A DNA stretch of 64,000 bases from Streptomyces pseudovenezuelae. GTDB lineage: Bacteria > Actinomycetota > Actinomycetes > Streptomycetales > Streptomycetaceae. Positions within the stretch are counted from its first letter, which is position 1. Each line of letters starts with the position of its first letter. This document shows, piece after piece, positions 51,028 through 61,524 of this stretch. A program made the position numbers and the translations under genes. Where the stretch lies: contig NZ_JARXVH010000017.1 in assembly GCF_029892565.1 (NCBI RefSeq), positions 143,867 through 207,866 on the forward strand, given 5' to 3'. A model generated the notes under the pieces. The model made no database searches, was not told the DNA's origin, and saw only the letters and a program-made list of their open reading frames with translations.

Positions 51028-52644
51028 GTGTACGTCCAGAAACTGGAACCCGTCGCAGACTCACTGGGCCTGTCAGCCCTCGTCGCCGCGCTGCCCCTGG
51101 TGACCGTCCTGATCCTGCTCGGCGGCGTCCGCCTGAAGGCGCACATCGCTGGCCTCATCGGCCTTCTGGCGGCCGTTCTGGTCGCCTGGCTCGCCTACCG
51201 CATGCCGCTGGGCCAGACGCTCTCCAGCGCCGCTCAGGGAGCCGTCTTCGGGCTCTTCCCCATCCTGTGGATCGTCGTCAACGCCCTGTGGGTGTACCGG
51301 ATGACCGTCCGCACCCACCACTTCGACATCCTGCGCCGCTCCTTCGGACGGCTCTCCGACGACCCGCGCATCCAGGCGCTCGTCGTCGCCTTCTGCTTCG
51401 GCGCGCTCCTGGAGGCCCTCGCCGGCTTCGGGGCGCCGGTCGCGATCTGCTCGGTCATGCTCGTCGCCCTCGGCTTCGACCCGGTGCGCGCGGCCGTGGT
51501 GTCCCTGGTGGCCAACACCGCGCCGGTCGCCTTCGGCGCCATGGGCACACCGGTCGTGACGCTCGCGCAGGTGACGGGACTTCCACTGGACACGGTGGCC
51601 TCCGTCGTGGGCCGCCAAACTCCCCTGCTGGCCCTGGTGGTGCCGCTCGTGCTGGTCGGTCTGGTGGACGGGCGGCGCGGCCTGCGCGAGACCTGGATCC
51701 CCGCCCTGGCCTGCGGAGTCGCCTTCGCCATCGCCCAGTTCGCCGTCTCCAACTACGTCTCCGCGCAACTCGCCGACATCGCCGCCTCCTTGGCGGGCGC
51801 GGGCGCCCTGGTCGCCGTACCGCACGCGCGTGTGCCCGCCACCGAGTCCGTACGCGCGTCCGTGCTGACCGGCGCGCGCAGCGAGGAGTTGGACGAGGAG
51901 GACCCGCCCCGTGAAGTCCTGCGCGCGTACGCCCCGTACGCGCTGATCGTCGTGATCTTCTCGGTCGCGCAGATCCCGGCGGTCAAGGACTGGCTGGCCG
52001 GGGCGACCCGCATGTACGACTGGCCCTTCCTGAACGTCGTCGGCGCGGACGGGAAGCCGGTCGGCGCGAACGTCTTCACCTGGCCGATCGTGTCGACGGG
52101 CGGCACGCTCGTCCTGCTCGCCGGGGTGTGCACGGCCGTCGTACTCGGTGTGCACGCACGCGTGGCGGTCAAGGAATGGGCCGCCACGGTGCACGAGTTG
52201 AGGTTCGCGATCCTGACCGTGACGTCCGTGCTGGCGCTCGCCTACGTCATGAACCTCTCCGGCCAGGCCGCCACGATCGGCCACTTCGTGGCGGCGGCCG
52301 GGGCCGGACTGGCCTTCCTGTCACCGGTCCTGGGCTGGTTCGGCGTGGCCGTCTCCGGCTCGGACACCTCGGCCAACGCGCTGTTCGGAGGCCTGCAGGT
52401 GACCGCCGCCCGCGAATCGGGCCTGTCGCCCGAACTCCTGGCCGCCGCCAACAGTTCGGGCGGCGTCCTCGGGAAAATGATCTCCCCGCAGAACCTCACC
52501 ATCGCGTGCGCGGCCGTGGGCCTGGCGGGCCGCGAGGGGGATCTGCTGCGCAAGGTGCTGCCGTGGAGCGTGGGCCTGCTGCTGGTGATGTGCTTGATCG
52601 TGGTGGGCCAGAGCTCGCCGGTCCTGGGCTGGATGCTGCCGTGA
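51028..52644 (+). CDS. L-lactate permease family transporter
   Basis: 538 residues, GTG start with GGGGAGG 7 bases upstream. LctP/LldP family membrane protein with about 13 helices that imports lactate or glycolate with protons. Family signatures: AAQGAVFGLFPILWIVVNAL near the N terminus, EALAGFGAPVAICSVMLVALGF, NTAPVAFGAMGTPV, and SGSDTSANALFGGLQ with NSSGGVLGKMISPQN at the C-terminal end. Length is normal. No lactate dehydrogenase genes are adjacent, so regulation and substrate cannot be read from context. Confidence 0.93.
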   Translation: MYVQKLEPVADSLGLSALVAALPLVTVLILLGGVRLKAHIAGLIGLLAAVLVAWLAYRMPLGQTLSSAAQGAVFGLFPILWIVVNALWVYRMTVRTHHFDILRRSFGRLSDDPRIQALVVAFCFGALLEALAGFGAPVAICSVMLVALGFDPVRAAVVSLVANTAPVAFGAMGTPVVTLAQVTGLPLDTVASVVGRQTPLLALVVPLVLVGLVDGRRGLRETWIPALACGVAFAIAQFAVSNYVSAQLADIAASLAGAGALVAVPHARVPATESVRASVLTGARSEELDEEDPPREVLRAYAPYALIVVIFSVAQIPAVKDWLAGATRMYDWPFLNVVGADGKPVGANVFTWPIVSTGGTLVLLAGVCTAVVLGVHARVAVKEWAATVHELRFAILTVTSVLALAYVMNLSGQAATIGHFVAAAGAGLAFLSPVLGWFGVAVSGSDTSANALFGGLQVTAARESGLSPELLAAANSSGGVLGKMISPQNLTIACAAVGLAGREGDLLRKVLPWSVGLLLVMCLIVVGQSSPVLGWMLP

Positions 52645-52770
52645 GCCGTTCCCGCCCCGCACCCACCCACCCCGCTCTGACCTGAGGTTACGTCTGGAAG
52701 TCGACTCAGCGTCCGCACAGCGCACTGTCAGTGAGGGCAGGTAGTTTGAGGCGACCGACAGGACTTTCAG

Positions 52771-54147
52771 ATGGGGTGGACCGTGGCTGCTGATCTGTCA
52801 CAGCTCGTGAAGGCGTACGACGTACGCGGAGTGGTCCCGGACCAGTGGGACGAACCACTGGCCGAACTCTTCGGGGCCGCCTTCGTCCGGGTGACCGGCG
52901 CCGACGCGATCGTGACCGGCCACGACATGCGCCCCTCCTCGCCCGGCCTGTCGCGGGCCTTCGCGCGCGGGGCGGCCGCACAGGGCGTCGACGTCACCGA
53001 GATCGGCCTGTGCTCCACGGACCAGCTGTACTACGCGTCGGGCGCGCTGAACCTGCCGGGCGCGATGTTCACGGCCTCGCACAACCCCGCGCAGTACAAC
53101 GGCATCAAGATGTGCCGGGCGGGCGCGGCCCCGGTGGGCCAGGACACGGGACTGGTCGAGATCCGTGAACTCGCCGAGGAATGGCTGGAGTCGGGCGCTC
53201 CGGAGCCAACGGGCAAGCTGGGAACGATCACTCAGCGTGAGACGTTGTCGGACTACGCGGCCCACCTCCGCTCCCTCGTCGACCTGACCTCGATCCGCCC
53301 CCTCAAGGTCGTCGTCGACGCGGGCAACGGCATGGGGGGCCACACGGTCCCGACGGTCTTCGAAGGTCTACCCCTGACCCTCGTCCCGATGTACTTCGAG
53401 CTGGACGGCACCTTCCCCAACCACGAGGCGAACCCCCTGGACCCGGCGAACATCGTCGACCTCCAGCTGCGGGTCCGTGAGGAGCACGCCGACCTCGGCA
53501 TCGCCTTCGACGGCGACGCGGACCGCTGCTTCGTCGTCGACGAGCGCGGCGAGCCGGTCTCCCCGTCGGCGATCACGGCCCTGGTCGCCGCGCGCGAACT
53601 CGCCCGCAACGGCGGCAAGGGCATCGTCATCCACAACCTGATCACGTCCTGGTCCGTCCCGGAGGTGGTCCGCGAGAACGGCGGCACCCCGGTCCGCACC
53701 CGCGTCGGCCACTCCTTCATCAAGGCCGAGATGGCCCGCGCCGGCGCGATCTTCGGCGGCGAACACTCGGCCCACTACTACTTCAAGGACTTCTGGAACG
53801 CCGACACGGGAATGCTGGCCGCCCTCCACGTCCTCGCAGCCCTGGGCGGCCAGGAAGGCACCCTCTCCGCCCTGGTCGCCCAATACGACCGCTACGTGGG
53901 CTCCGGCGAGATCAACTCCACGGTCGCCGACCAACAGGACCGCCTCGCCGCCATCAAGACGGCCTACGAGAACGCCGACGGCATCACCCTCGACACCCTC
54001 GACGGCCTCACCATCACCTCCACCGACTGGTGGTTCAACGTCCGCCCCTCCAACACGGAACCCCTCCTGCGCCTGAACGCGGAGGCCAGGGACGAGGCGA
54101 CGATGACGAAGGTGCGGGACGAGGTATTGGCGCTGATCCGGGCCTGA
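52771..54147 (+). CDS. manB: Phosphomannomutase
   Basis: 458 residues from ATG at 52771 (AGGA 7 bases upstream); GTG at 52783 (MAADLSQ) is a good alternative. An alpha-D-phosphohexomutase that converts mannose-6-phosphate and mannose-1-phosphate. Motifs in order: KAYDVRGVVPDQ, catalytic Ser103 in FTASHNPAQYNGIK, metal loop AFDGDADRC (about 244-252), sugar loop GGEHSAHYYF and phosphate site RPSNTEPLLRL. It supplies ManC, encoded upstream, and takes its substrate from ManA. A composite dispersed repeat lies directly after it. Confidence 0.95.
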   Translation: MGWTVAADLSQLVKAYDVRGVVPDQWDEPLAELFGAAFVRVTGADAIVTGHDMRPSSPGLSRAFARGAAAQGVDVTEIGLCSTDQLYYASGALNLPGAMFTASHNPAQYNGIKMCRAGAAPVGQDTGLVEIRELAEEWLESGAPEPTGKLGTITQRETLSDYAAHLRSLVDLTSIRPLKVVVDAGNGMGGHTVPTVFEGLPLTLVPMYFELDGTFPNHEANPLDPANIVDLQLRVREEHADLGIAFDGDADRCFVVDERGEPVSPSAITALVAARELARNGGKGIVIHNLITSWSVPEVVRENGGTPVRTRVGHSFIKAEMARAGAIFGGEHSAHYYFKDFWNADTGMLAALHVLAALGGQEGTLSALVAQYDRYVGSGEINSTVADQQDRLAAIKTAYENADGITLDTLDGLTITSTDWWFNVRPSNTEPLLRLNAEARDEATMTKVRDEVLALIRA

Positions 54148-54253
54148 CACGGATTTGTCTTTGAGCGAGCCTGTCCGGCGTCCGAGGACGAGGCTCAGCC
54201 GTCGCGATACGACGCCAGCACACACCTCCTGGCGTCGACGCGCACGTCTCAAC

Positions 54254-54499
54254 GCCGGTCCGCATCTTGGTCTTTCAGCCCGTCCGAGGCCGAGGCTGTG
54301 CCATACCGATCCCCACCCCCCCCGTAGGGGGCTGCGCCTCTTGAACGCCGGTCCGGTCTTTGTCCTTCAGCCCGTCCGGCGTTTGAGGACAAGGCCCGTT
54401 CAGGGCCGTCGGGGGTCCAGGGGGCGCAGCCCCTTGGCGGGGTCGAAGGGGCAGAGCCCCTGGTGATGGGACGGGTAGGGGCGGCGGGGGCGAGAAACA
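54254..54499. repeat. Composite dispersed repeat, copy 2
   Basis: It fills most of the gene-free 452 bases after manB (54148-54599) and shows the same order as the copy at 39031: GCCGGTCCG with CTTTCAGCCCGTCCG, CCGATCCCC, GGGCTGCGCCTC, a second CCGGTC and CAGCCCGTCCGGCGTTTGAG, GACAAGGCCC, GGGCGCAGCCCC, GGGGCAGAGCCCC, GGGACGGGTAGGGGCGGCGG, GGGCGAGAAAC. An extra half-copy of the first unit precedes it (54155-54195: AGCGAGCCTGTCCGGCGTCC). Several parts fold as hairpins. Confidence 0.8.
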
Positions 54500-54599
54500 C
54501 CCGGCCCCATTCCCACGGCGGTACCCTGACCAGGCACATCCCCACACCGCCCCGCACACGCAAAGCCAACGCACGTGCACCCGCCCGAAGGGACACCCC

Positions 54600-54770
54600 A
54601 TGCCGCTCGAAGCCGGCCTCCTGGAGATCCTCGCCTGCCCCGCCTGCCACGCCCCCCTCAAGGAGCAGGACACCGAGCTGATCTGCACAGGTCAGGACTG
54701 CGGCCTGGCCTACCCCGTCCGCGACGGCATCCCCGTCCTCCTGGTCGACGAGGCCCGCCGCCCCGCGTAA
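54600..54770 (+). CDS. Trm112-like small zinc-ribbon protein
   Basis: 56 residues from ATG at 54600, too short for many gene finders. Sequence starts MPLEAGLLEILACPACHAPL, with a second pair of metal-type residues in LICTGQDCGLAYPVRDGIPVLL. This is the Trm112/UPF0434 zinc ribbon, known in other organisms to activate methyltransferases. Its four cysteines (CPAC and CTGQDC) are intact. It lies between manB and the SIS gene, an arrangement common in actinobacteria. The partner enzyme is unknown. Confidence 0.88.
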   Translation: MPLEAGLLEILACPACHAPLKEQDTELICTGQDCGLAYPVRDGIPVLLVDEARRPA

Positions 54771-54930
54771 CGCCCAACGGCGCGGCCCGCGCAACGAACA
54801 GGTCTGTGCAACGCGGGCTCGCGCAACGAGAGCCCGCGCAACGAGAGCCCGCGTAGCGAGAACCTCACGTAACGACAGGCTCGCGAAACGACAGACCCGC
54901 GTGACGCAGACCCGCGCACCAGGACCAGCC
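54771..54930. repeat. Degenerate 15-20 base tandem repeat
   Basis: From 54781 the sequence repeats CGCGCAACGA-type units: CGCAACGAACAGG, GTGCAACGCGGGCTCG, CGCAACGAGAGCCCG (twice), CGTAGCGAGAACCTCA, CGTAACGACAGGCTCG, CGAAACGACAGACCCG, CGTGACGCAGACCCG. About eight imperfect copies fill the gap between the Trm112-like and SIS genes. Confidence 0.75.
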
Positions 54931-54976
54931 AGACCCAGGACCAGGACCCGGCACGGCTATTCGGAGGCTGCCGCCC

Positions 54977-56104
54977 ATGCTCGACGAGTCGCTGCTCGAC
55001 ACCCCCGAGGCCCTCTCGGAGGCAGACCACCGCGGCCTCCTGCGCGGCGCCGCCGAAGCCGGCGCCCGCGTCCGCACAGCGGCCCGGTACGCGGTGGAGG
55101 CCGGCATCCCCGACCTCAAACCCGACGGCCGCCCCCGCGCGGTGCTCATCGCAGGCCCCGGCGCGGCAGCCACGTGCGTCGCCGACCTCCTGGGCACCCT
55201 CGCCGGCGCCGGCAGCCCCGTCACCCGCCTCGCCCCCACCGGCGTCGCCCCGGCCGCCGGCGCCCTGCGCTGGGACCTCCCGGGCTGGGCCGGCTCGGTC
55301 GACCTGCTCCTGATCGCCACCCCCGACGGCACCGAACCCGGGCTCTCCCTGCTCGCCGACGCGGCCTACCGACGTGGCTGCTCGGTCGCCGCCGTGGCCC
55401 CCGCCCGCACCCCGCTCAGCGAGGCGGTGGACGGCGCCCACGGCCTGTTCGTGCCGATGGCGACGGCCCCGTACGAGCAGGACGGACCGCTCACCGCGTC
55501 CGCCCCCGGCGTCCTGTGGGCACTGCTCACGCCCCTCCTCGCCCTCCTCGACCGCACCGGGCTGCTCTCCGCGCCGCCGGAGGACCTGGAGAAGGTCGCC
55601 GACCGCCTCGACCACGTGGCCGAGCGCTGCGGACCGGCCGTCGCGACCTACAGCAACCCCGCCAAGACGCTCGCGGCCGAACTCGCCGAGTCGCTGCCCG
55701 TCGTATGGACCGAGGGCGTCTCGGCCGGGCCGGCGGGCCGCCGTTTCGCCGCCGCCCTCGCCGAACTGTCCGGCACGCCCGCGGTGGTCGCCGAACTCCC
55801 CGAGGCGCTCGTCGCGCACAACGCCCTGCTGGCCGGCCGTCTCGCCGCCAGCGCGGACCCCGACGACTTCTTCCGCGACCGCGTGGAGGAGGCGCCCGCG
55901 CTGCACGCACGCGTGGTGCTGCTCCGCGACCGTCCGATCGGCGGCCTCACCGCCGCCCCGGCCGCCCGTGACCTGGCCCTGGGCCACGACACGCCGATCA
56001 GCGAGCTGGAGCCGGAGGAAGGCGGCGAGTTGGAGACCCTCGCCGAACTGATCGCCATGACGGATTTCGCCGCCGTTTACCTGGCGCTCGCCTCGGGGGC
56101 CTGA
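54977..56104 (+). CDS. SIS-domain protein, phosphosugar isomerase C-terminal domain type
   Basis: 375 residues. It resembles the bifunctional glucose/mannose-6-phosphate isomerase of Archaea and actinobacteria: ALLTPLLALLDRTGLLSAPPEDLEKVADRLDHVAERCGP, YSNPAKTLAAELAESLPVVW, then a second half with FAAALAELSGTPAVVAELPEALVAHNALL. The N-terminal SIS fold (about 50-170) lacks a clear GxGxS catalytic loop (LIAGPGAAATC). It probably acts on or senses mannose-6-phosphate next to manA, as at Rv3256c. Activity unproven. Confidence 0.82.
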   Translation: MLDESLLDTPEALSEADHRGLLRGAAEAGARVRTAARYAVEAGIPDLKPDGRPRAVLIAGPGAAATCVADLLGTLAGAGSPVTRLAPTGVAPAAGALRWDLPGWAGSVDLLLIATPDGTEPGLSLLADAAYRRGCSVAAVAPARTPLSEAVDGAHGLFVPMATAPYEQDGPLTASAPGVLWALLTPLLALLDRTGLLSAPPEDLEKVADRLDHVAERCGPAVATYSNPAKTLAAELAESLPVVWTEGVSAGPAGRRFAAALAELSGTPAVVAELPEALVAHNALLAGRLAASADPDDFFRDRVEEAPALHARVVLLRDRPIGGLTAAPAARDLALGHDTPISELEPEEGGELETLAELIAMTDFAAVYLALASGA

Positions 56105-56208
56105 CCTGGACGCCTGCGCATCGACTGTCGTACCCGCGCACCGACACCCGTAGCCGCACGCGCGCGTAAGCGCACACGTACGCACCGAGAACCGGCAGAG
56201 AGAACCGC

Positions 56209-57360
56209 ATGGACCGCCTCGACAACACCGTCCGCCCCTACGCCTGGGGTTCCACCACCGCCATCCCCGGCCTGCTCGGCGTCGAGCCGAGCGGCGAACC
56301 CCAGGCGGAGATGTGGATGGGCGCCCACCCGGGCGCACCCTCGCGCACCCAACGCGGCACGCTCGTCGAGGTGATCGACGCCGACCCGGAGCGCGAACTG
56401 GGCCCGGCGGCCGTGGCCAAGTTCGGCCCCCGCCTGCCCTTCCTCCTCAAGATCCTCGCCGCCGGTGCCCCCCTCTCCCTCCAGGTGCACCCCAACCTCC
56501 AGCAGGCGAAGGAGGGTTACGAGGACGAGGAGCGCCGGGGCATCCCGATCGACGCCCCGTACCGGAACTACAAGGACGCCAACCACAAGCCCGAACTGAT
56601 CTGCGCGCTCACCGAGTTCGACGGCCTGTGCGGCTTCCGCGACCCGCTCCAGGCCGCCGACCTGCTCGACGGCCTCGGAGTCGACTCCCTCAAGGCGTAC
56701 GTCGATCTGCTGCACGCCCACCCCGAGGAAGCCGCCCTGCGCGAAGTCCTCACGGCGATCCTCACCGCCGACCCCGAACAGATGCGCCACACGGTCGCCG
56801 AGGCCGCGGCCGCCTGCACGCGTCTGGGCGGCGCGTACACGGCCTACGCCGACATCGCCCACCACTACCCGGGCGACCCGGGCGTCATCGCGGCGATGCT
56901 CCTCAACCACGTCCGCCTCCAGCCCGGCGAGGCCCTCTTCCTCGGCGCCGGCATCCCGCACGCGTACCTCAACGGCCTGGGCGTCGAGATCATGGCCAAC
57001 TCCGACAACGTCCTGCGCTGCGGCCTCACCCCCAAGCACGTCGACGTGCCCGAACTCCTGCGCATCGTCCGCTTCGAGGCCGGCGACGCGGGCGTACTGC
57101 GCCCCGAGGCATCCCCGGACGGCGAAGAGGTCTACGAGACACCGATCGACGAGTTCCGCCTGTCGAGGTACGTCCTGCCCGAGGGCGGCACAGCGCCCGA
57201 CCTCACCCGCGAGGCCCCGCAGATCCTGCTCTGCACGGCGGGCTCGGTACGGGCGGGCGCGCACGAGCTGACCCCCGGTCAGTCCGTCTTCGTACCGGCG
57301 GCCGAGAAGGTCGAGGTGTCCGGAGCGGGCACGATCTTCCAGGCCACTGTGATCGTATGA
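56209..57360 (+). CDS. manA: Mannose-6-phosphate isomerase, class I
   Basis: 383 residues. A zinc cupin enzyme that interconverts fructose-6-phosphate and mannose-6-phosphate, the entry to GDP-mannose. Motifs: DNTVRPYAWGSTTAIPGLLG, EMWMGAHPGAPS, LLKILAAGAPLSLQVHPN (zinc ligands Gln and His), NHKPELICALTEF (Glu ligand), and GEALFLGAGIPHAYLNGLGVEIMANSDNVLR with the last zinc His and the catalytic Arg. It lies 104 bases after the SIS gene. Confidence 0.96.
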   Translation: MDRLDNTVRPYAWGSTTAIPGLLGVEPSGEPQAEMWMGAHPGAPSRTQRGTLVEVIDADPERELGPAAVAKFGPRLPFLLKILAAGAPLSLQVHPNLQQAKEGYEDEERRGIPIDAPYRNYKDANHKPELICALTEFDGLCGFRDPLQAADLLDGLGVDSLKAYVDLLHAHPEEAALREVLTAILTADPEQMRHTVAEAAAACTRLGGAYTAYADIAHHYPGDPGVIAAMLLNHVRLQPGEALFLGAGIPHAYLNGLGVEIMANSDNVLRCGLTPKHVDVPELLRIVRFEAGDAGVLRPEASPDGEEVYETPIDEFRLSRYVLPEGGTAPDLTREAPQILLCTAGSVRAGAHELTPGQSVFVPAAEKVEVSGAGTIFQATVIV

Positions 57361-57504
57361 CCGGGGCTGTGGATACCTGACGCGCCGTTCGCGGACGGGG
57401 CTGCAAGAATGGCCCACCGGCAAAGGACGGGCAAAGCGACGGCAGCGGCGACTGCGGAGCCCGGCCGACGTAGACGCACGAAGGCGAAGGGACAACGCGG
57501 ACAC

Positions 57505-58488
57505 ATGAGCGCGTCAGGCGGCACCAGGGCGATCGTGGCAGCACTCGGAGCCAACCTCGCGATCGCGGCATCGAAGTTCGTCGCGTTCGCGTTCAGCGGC
57601 TCCTCGTCGATGCTCGCCGAGGGCGTCCACTCGCTCGCGGACTCCGGCAACCAGGCCCTGCTCCTGATCGGCGGCAAGAAGGCCCAGCGCGAAGCCACCC
57701 CGCAACACCCCTTCGGTTACGGCCGCGAGCGGTACATCTACGCCTTCCTCGTGTCGATCGTCCTCTTCTCGGTCGGCGGCATGTTCGCCGTCTACGAGGG
57801 CTACGAGAAGATCAAGCACCCGCACGAGATCGAGCACTGGTACTGGCCGGTGGGCGTCCTGGTGTTCGCGATCATCGCCGAGGGCTTCTCCTTCCGCACG
57901 GCCATCAAGGAGTCCAACGAACTGCGGGGTACGCACTCCTGGTCGGAGTTCATCCGCCGCGCCAAGGCACCTGAGCTGCCGGTCGTCCTCCTGGAGGACT
58001 TCGGCGCGCTGATCGGTCTGGTCCTCGCCTTGGGCGGCGTCGGCCTCGCACTGCTCACCGACGACGGCGTCTGGGACGGCATCGGCACGCTCTGCATCGG
58101 CATCCTGCTCATCCTGATCGCGCTGGTCCTCGCCGCCGAGACCAAGTCGCTGTTGCTGGGCGAGGCCGCGAGCAGCGAGGACCTCAAGAAGATCGAGGCC
58201 GCGATCGTCGACGGCGACACGGTCACCGGCATCATCCACATGCGCACGCTCCACCTCGGCCCCGAGGAGCTCCTGGTCGCCGCCAAGATCGCCGTGGACC
58301 ACGACGACACGGCCACCCAGGTCGCCACCGCCATCAACGCCGCCGAGGCCCGCATCCGCGAGGCCGTCCCGATCGCCCGCGTCATCTACCTCGAACCGGA
58401 CATCTACAGCGAGACCGAAGCCGCCAAGGGCCCGGACCTAGAGGCGACCCCCGGCGGACCGGCCCAGCACCCGACGGCCGGCCACTGA
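57505..58488 (+). CDS. Cation diffusion facilitator family transporter
   Basis: 327 residues from ATG at 57505; the upstream extension to 57409 is Arg/Lys-rich and not conserved. Six helices with zinc-site motifs FSGSSSMLAEGVHSLADSGNQALLLIG (HxxxD) and LLEDFGALIGLVLALGG (ExxxD-like). A C-terminal cytoplasmic domain (about 225-300) with LHLGPEELLVAAKIAVD is typical of CDF proteins. It exports Zn, Fe or related divalent cations by proton exchange. It may be co-transcribed with manA, though no functional link is seen. Confidence 0.92.
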   Translation: MSASGGTRAIVAALGANLAIAASKFVAFAFSGSSSMLAEGVHSLADSGNQALLLIGGKKAQREATPQHPFGYGRERYIYAFLVSIVLFSVGGMFAVYEGYEKIKHPHEIEHWYWPVGVLVFAIIAEGFSFRTAIKESNELRGTHSWSEFIRRAKAPELPVVLLEDFGALIGLVLALGGVGLALLTDDGVWDGIGTLCIGILLILIALVLAAETKSLLLGEAASSEDLKKIEAAIVDGDTVTGIIHMRTLHLGPEELLVAAKIAVDHDDTATQVATAINAAEARIREAVPIARVIYLEPDIYSETEAAKGPDLEATPGGPAQHPTAGH

Positions 58489-58531
58489 GGGACACGGGCC
58501 CAGCGGCACGGGGGGAGAGGGCTACGAGCCC

Positions 58532-58992
58532 TCATCCCTGAACAGGCCGCACGGGCCACGGCCCCGGCGGAACCGGCGGCGCCTTCCGCCGCCGTACCGC
58601 CAAGGCACCGGTCCCGAGCCCGATGTCGGTGAGGAACAACACCCCGCCGAGGATCAGCGCGGCACCCAGCAGCGGGCTGGCACCGTACGGTCGTCCGTCA
58701 CCCGTCCCTGCGGCACCTTCACGTGGTACTGCCGATGTACACCGTCGGCGTCGCCCCCACTGACATAGGGCTCCTCGACCGGCTTCTCGCTCACGGTGAC
58801 CCGCTCCTCGGGCCCCACCTGCGTACAGCAGGCAACCCGGTCGTCGCCTCCGATCGCCCGCTGCATCAGCACCCCGCCGTCTGCCCCCAGGTCCCGTCCT
58901 CCCCACACGACCCCTGAGCGGCGGGGAGGATAACGGGCGACGGTGAACGCCCTGTGCGGCCCCCGGACGGAGTGCTCCGCTGCCTCCACCAC
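58532..58992 (-). pseudogene. Frameshifted gene for a C-terminally membrane-anchored protein
   Basis: One minus-strand frame (58992 to about 58700) has Streptomyces-type codon use and encodes GGVLMQRAIGGDDRVACC and EERVTVSEKPVEEPYVSGGD. It runs into YHVKVPQGRVTDDR and then loses coding character, ending at 58654. In the neighbouring frame from about 58720 to 58532 the sequence continues as YGASPLLGAALILGGVLFLTD and GALAVRRRKAPPVPPGPW, a membrane helix plus basic tail. Joining them at about 58690-58740 gives one plausible protein of about 150 residues, so a single-base indel is the simplest explanation. Whether it is a real mutation or a sequence error cannot be told. The true start is unclear. 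Confidence 0.6.
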
Positions 58993-59251
58993 GCATCGTG
59001 ATCGGCGCGATCTGTTCGGAGGTGGACTGGGGACGGCCGGGTCGGCCGGTGTAGCTTGGAACAGAGCCAGACGTCGCTGCTGATGGCGGTCGGGCGGTCC
59101 CGCCGCGGACCGACCGAGGGAGAGAGGGCCTCCGACGGACTGCGCTGCGCGTACGCGGGCATGCCTGTGTCCTCCTTCGGGGCACCACTGTGTCCGCCGC
59201 CGCGCAGATCAGCCGTATCCACCTCGCCCCAACCCCGAGGAGCAGCTCCCA

Positions 59252-60709
<1,458 letters not shown>

Positions 60710-60791
60710 CGCCGCCGGACGACTCGGCGCACACCCTGGTGAGATGAGCGCGTCGGTGCGCTGACACGCTCACCACCAGCAGTTCCTCCGA

Positions 60792-60826
60792 GGCAGGCCC
60801 CCGCACCCCCGTGCCGGGGGCCTGCC
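60792..60826 (+). terminator. Terminator after ahcY
   Basis: A 12-base stem, GGCAGGCCCCCG with its complement, closes an 11-base loop and is followed by a short CCTTT. It lies 82 bases after the ahcY stop. Confidence 0.82.
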
Positions 60827-60880
60827 CCTTTGGCCCTGCGGCCCCGTCGCCGGACCGGCCCGTCAAGATCCAGGACCCAC

Positions 60881-61495
60881 ATGCCCCGCGGCCGTTATTC
60901 GCTCCACGATCCGCACGATCACACCCCCCTCGCAGAAGAACACTTCCACTGCGCCCCAGGCCCCTCGGGCTGGCGCTACGTCTCCCAGGTGACCACCCCC
61001 TCGGGCGACCACAGCGGCTCCGTCGACCTCACCCTTGACGAACTCGGCCGCCCCATCCGTCTCGAACTCCATGCCGCGGGCTGGCAGGTGCGCGGTGCCG
61101 CCCTCGACGGGGTCACCTGGGTCCGCACGGACCCCACCGGAGCCGAGGCCGCCGAAGGCAACGTCCCCGCTCACGCCTTCACCGGCACATCTCCCGCGTT
61201 CCTCATCGCCACCGCCCGCCTTCTGCGCCTCACCCCTTCCGCCTCGGCGACCCGCGTACGCCTCGTCACCTTCACCGACCCCGTCCTCGCCCCGCGCACC
61301 GTGGACCAGTCCTGGGCCTTGCTGAAAAGCGAAGCACACGCCACTGACAACGGCCCCCTGCCCGTGGACGAATACCAGGTCACAGCCCTGGACACGGGCG
61401 AGCAGCACGCCGTGCACATCGCCGGCGACGTGGTACTCGCGGCGCCCGGCATCGAGCTGGAGGACCTCGAGTCACCACCGTCCGCGTTCGCGTGA
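60881..61495 (+). CDS. Hypothetical protein, unrecognised
   Basis: 204 residues from ATG at 60881 (MPRGRYSLHDPHDHTPLAEE); a start at 60830 would add an Arg-rich leader. No signal peptide or membrane helix. The sequence is a series of beta-strand-like stretches (GWRYVSQVTTPSGDHSGSVDLTLDELGRPIRLEL, VRLVTFTDPVLAPRTVDQSW), suggesting a compact lipocalin-like or glycolipid-binding barrel, but I do not recognise the family. Codon use is normal. It lies in the ahcY direction, 54 bases after the terminator, and is convergent with the RDD gene. Confidence 0.75.
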   Translation: MPRGRYSLHDPHDHTPLAEEHFHCAPGPSGWRYVSQVTTPSGDHSGSVDLTLDELGRPIRLELHAAGWQVRGAALDGVTWVRTDPTGAEAAEGNVPAHAFTGTSPAFLIATARLLRLTPSASATRVRLVTFTDPVLAPRTVDQSWALLKSEAHATDNGPLPVDEYQVTALDTGEQHAVHIAGDVVLAAPGIELEDLESPPSAFA

Positions 61496-61524
61496 GGCGG
61501 GGAGCGAGGTAGCGCGGAGAGGGG

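Noticed and set aside
54781..54925. CRISPR array
   Set aside because: Units are imperfect, 15-20 bases, and have no spacers of uniform length.
59040..59251. Possible SAH or SAM riboswitch before ahcY
   Set aside because: CTGCGCTGCGCG recalls part of the SAH motif, but the GGCUCG partner segment and the required helices are not visible.
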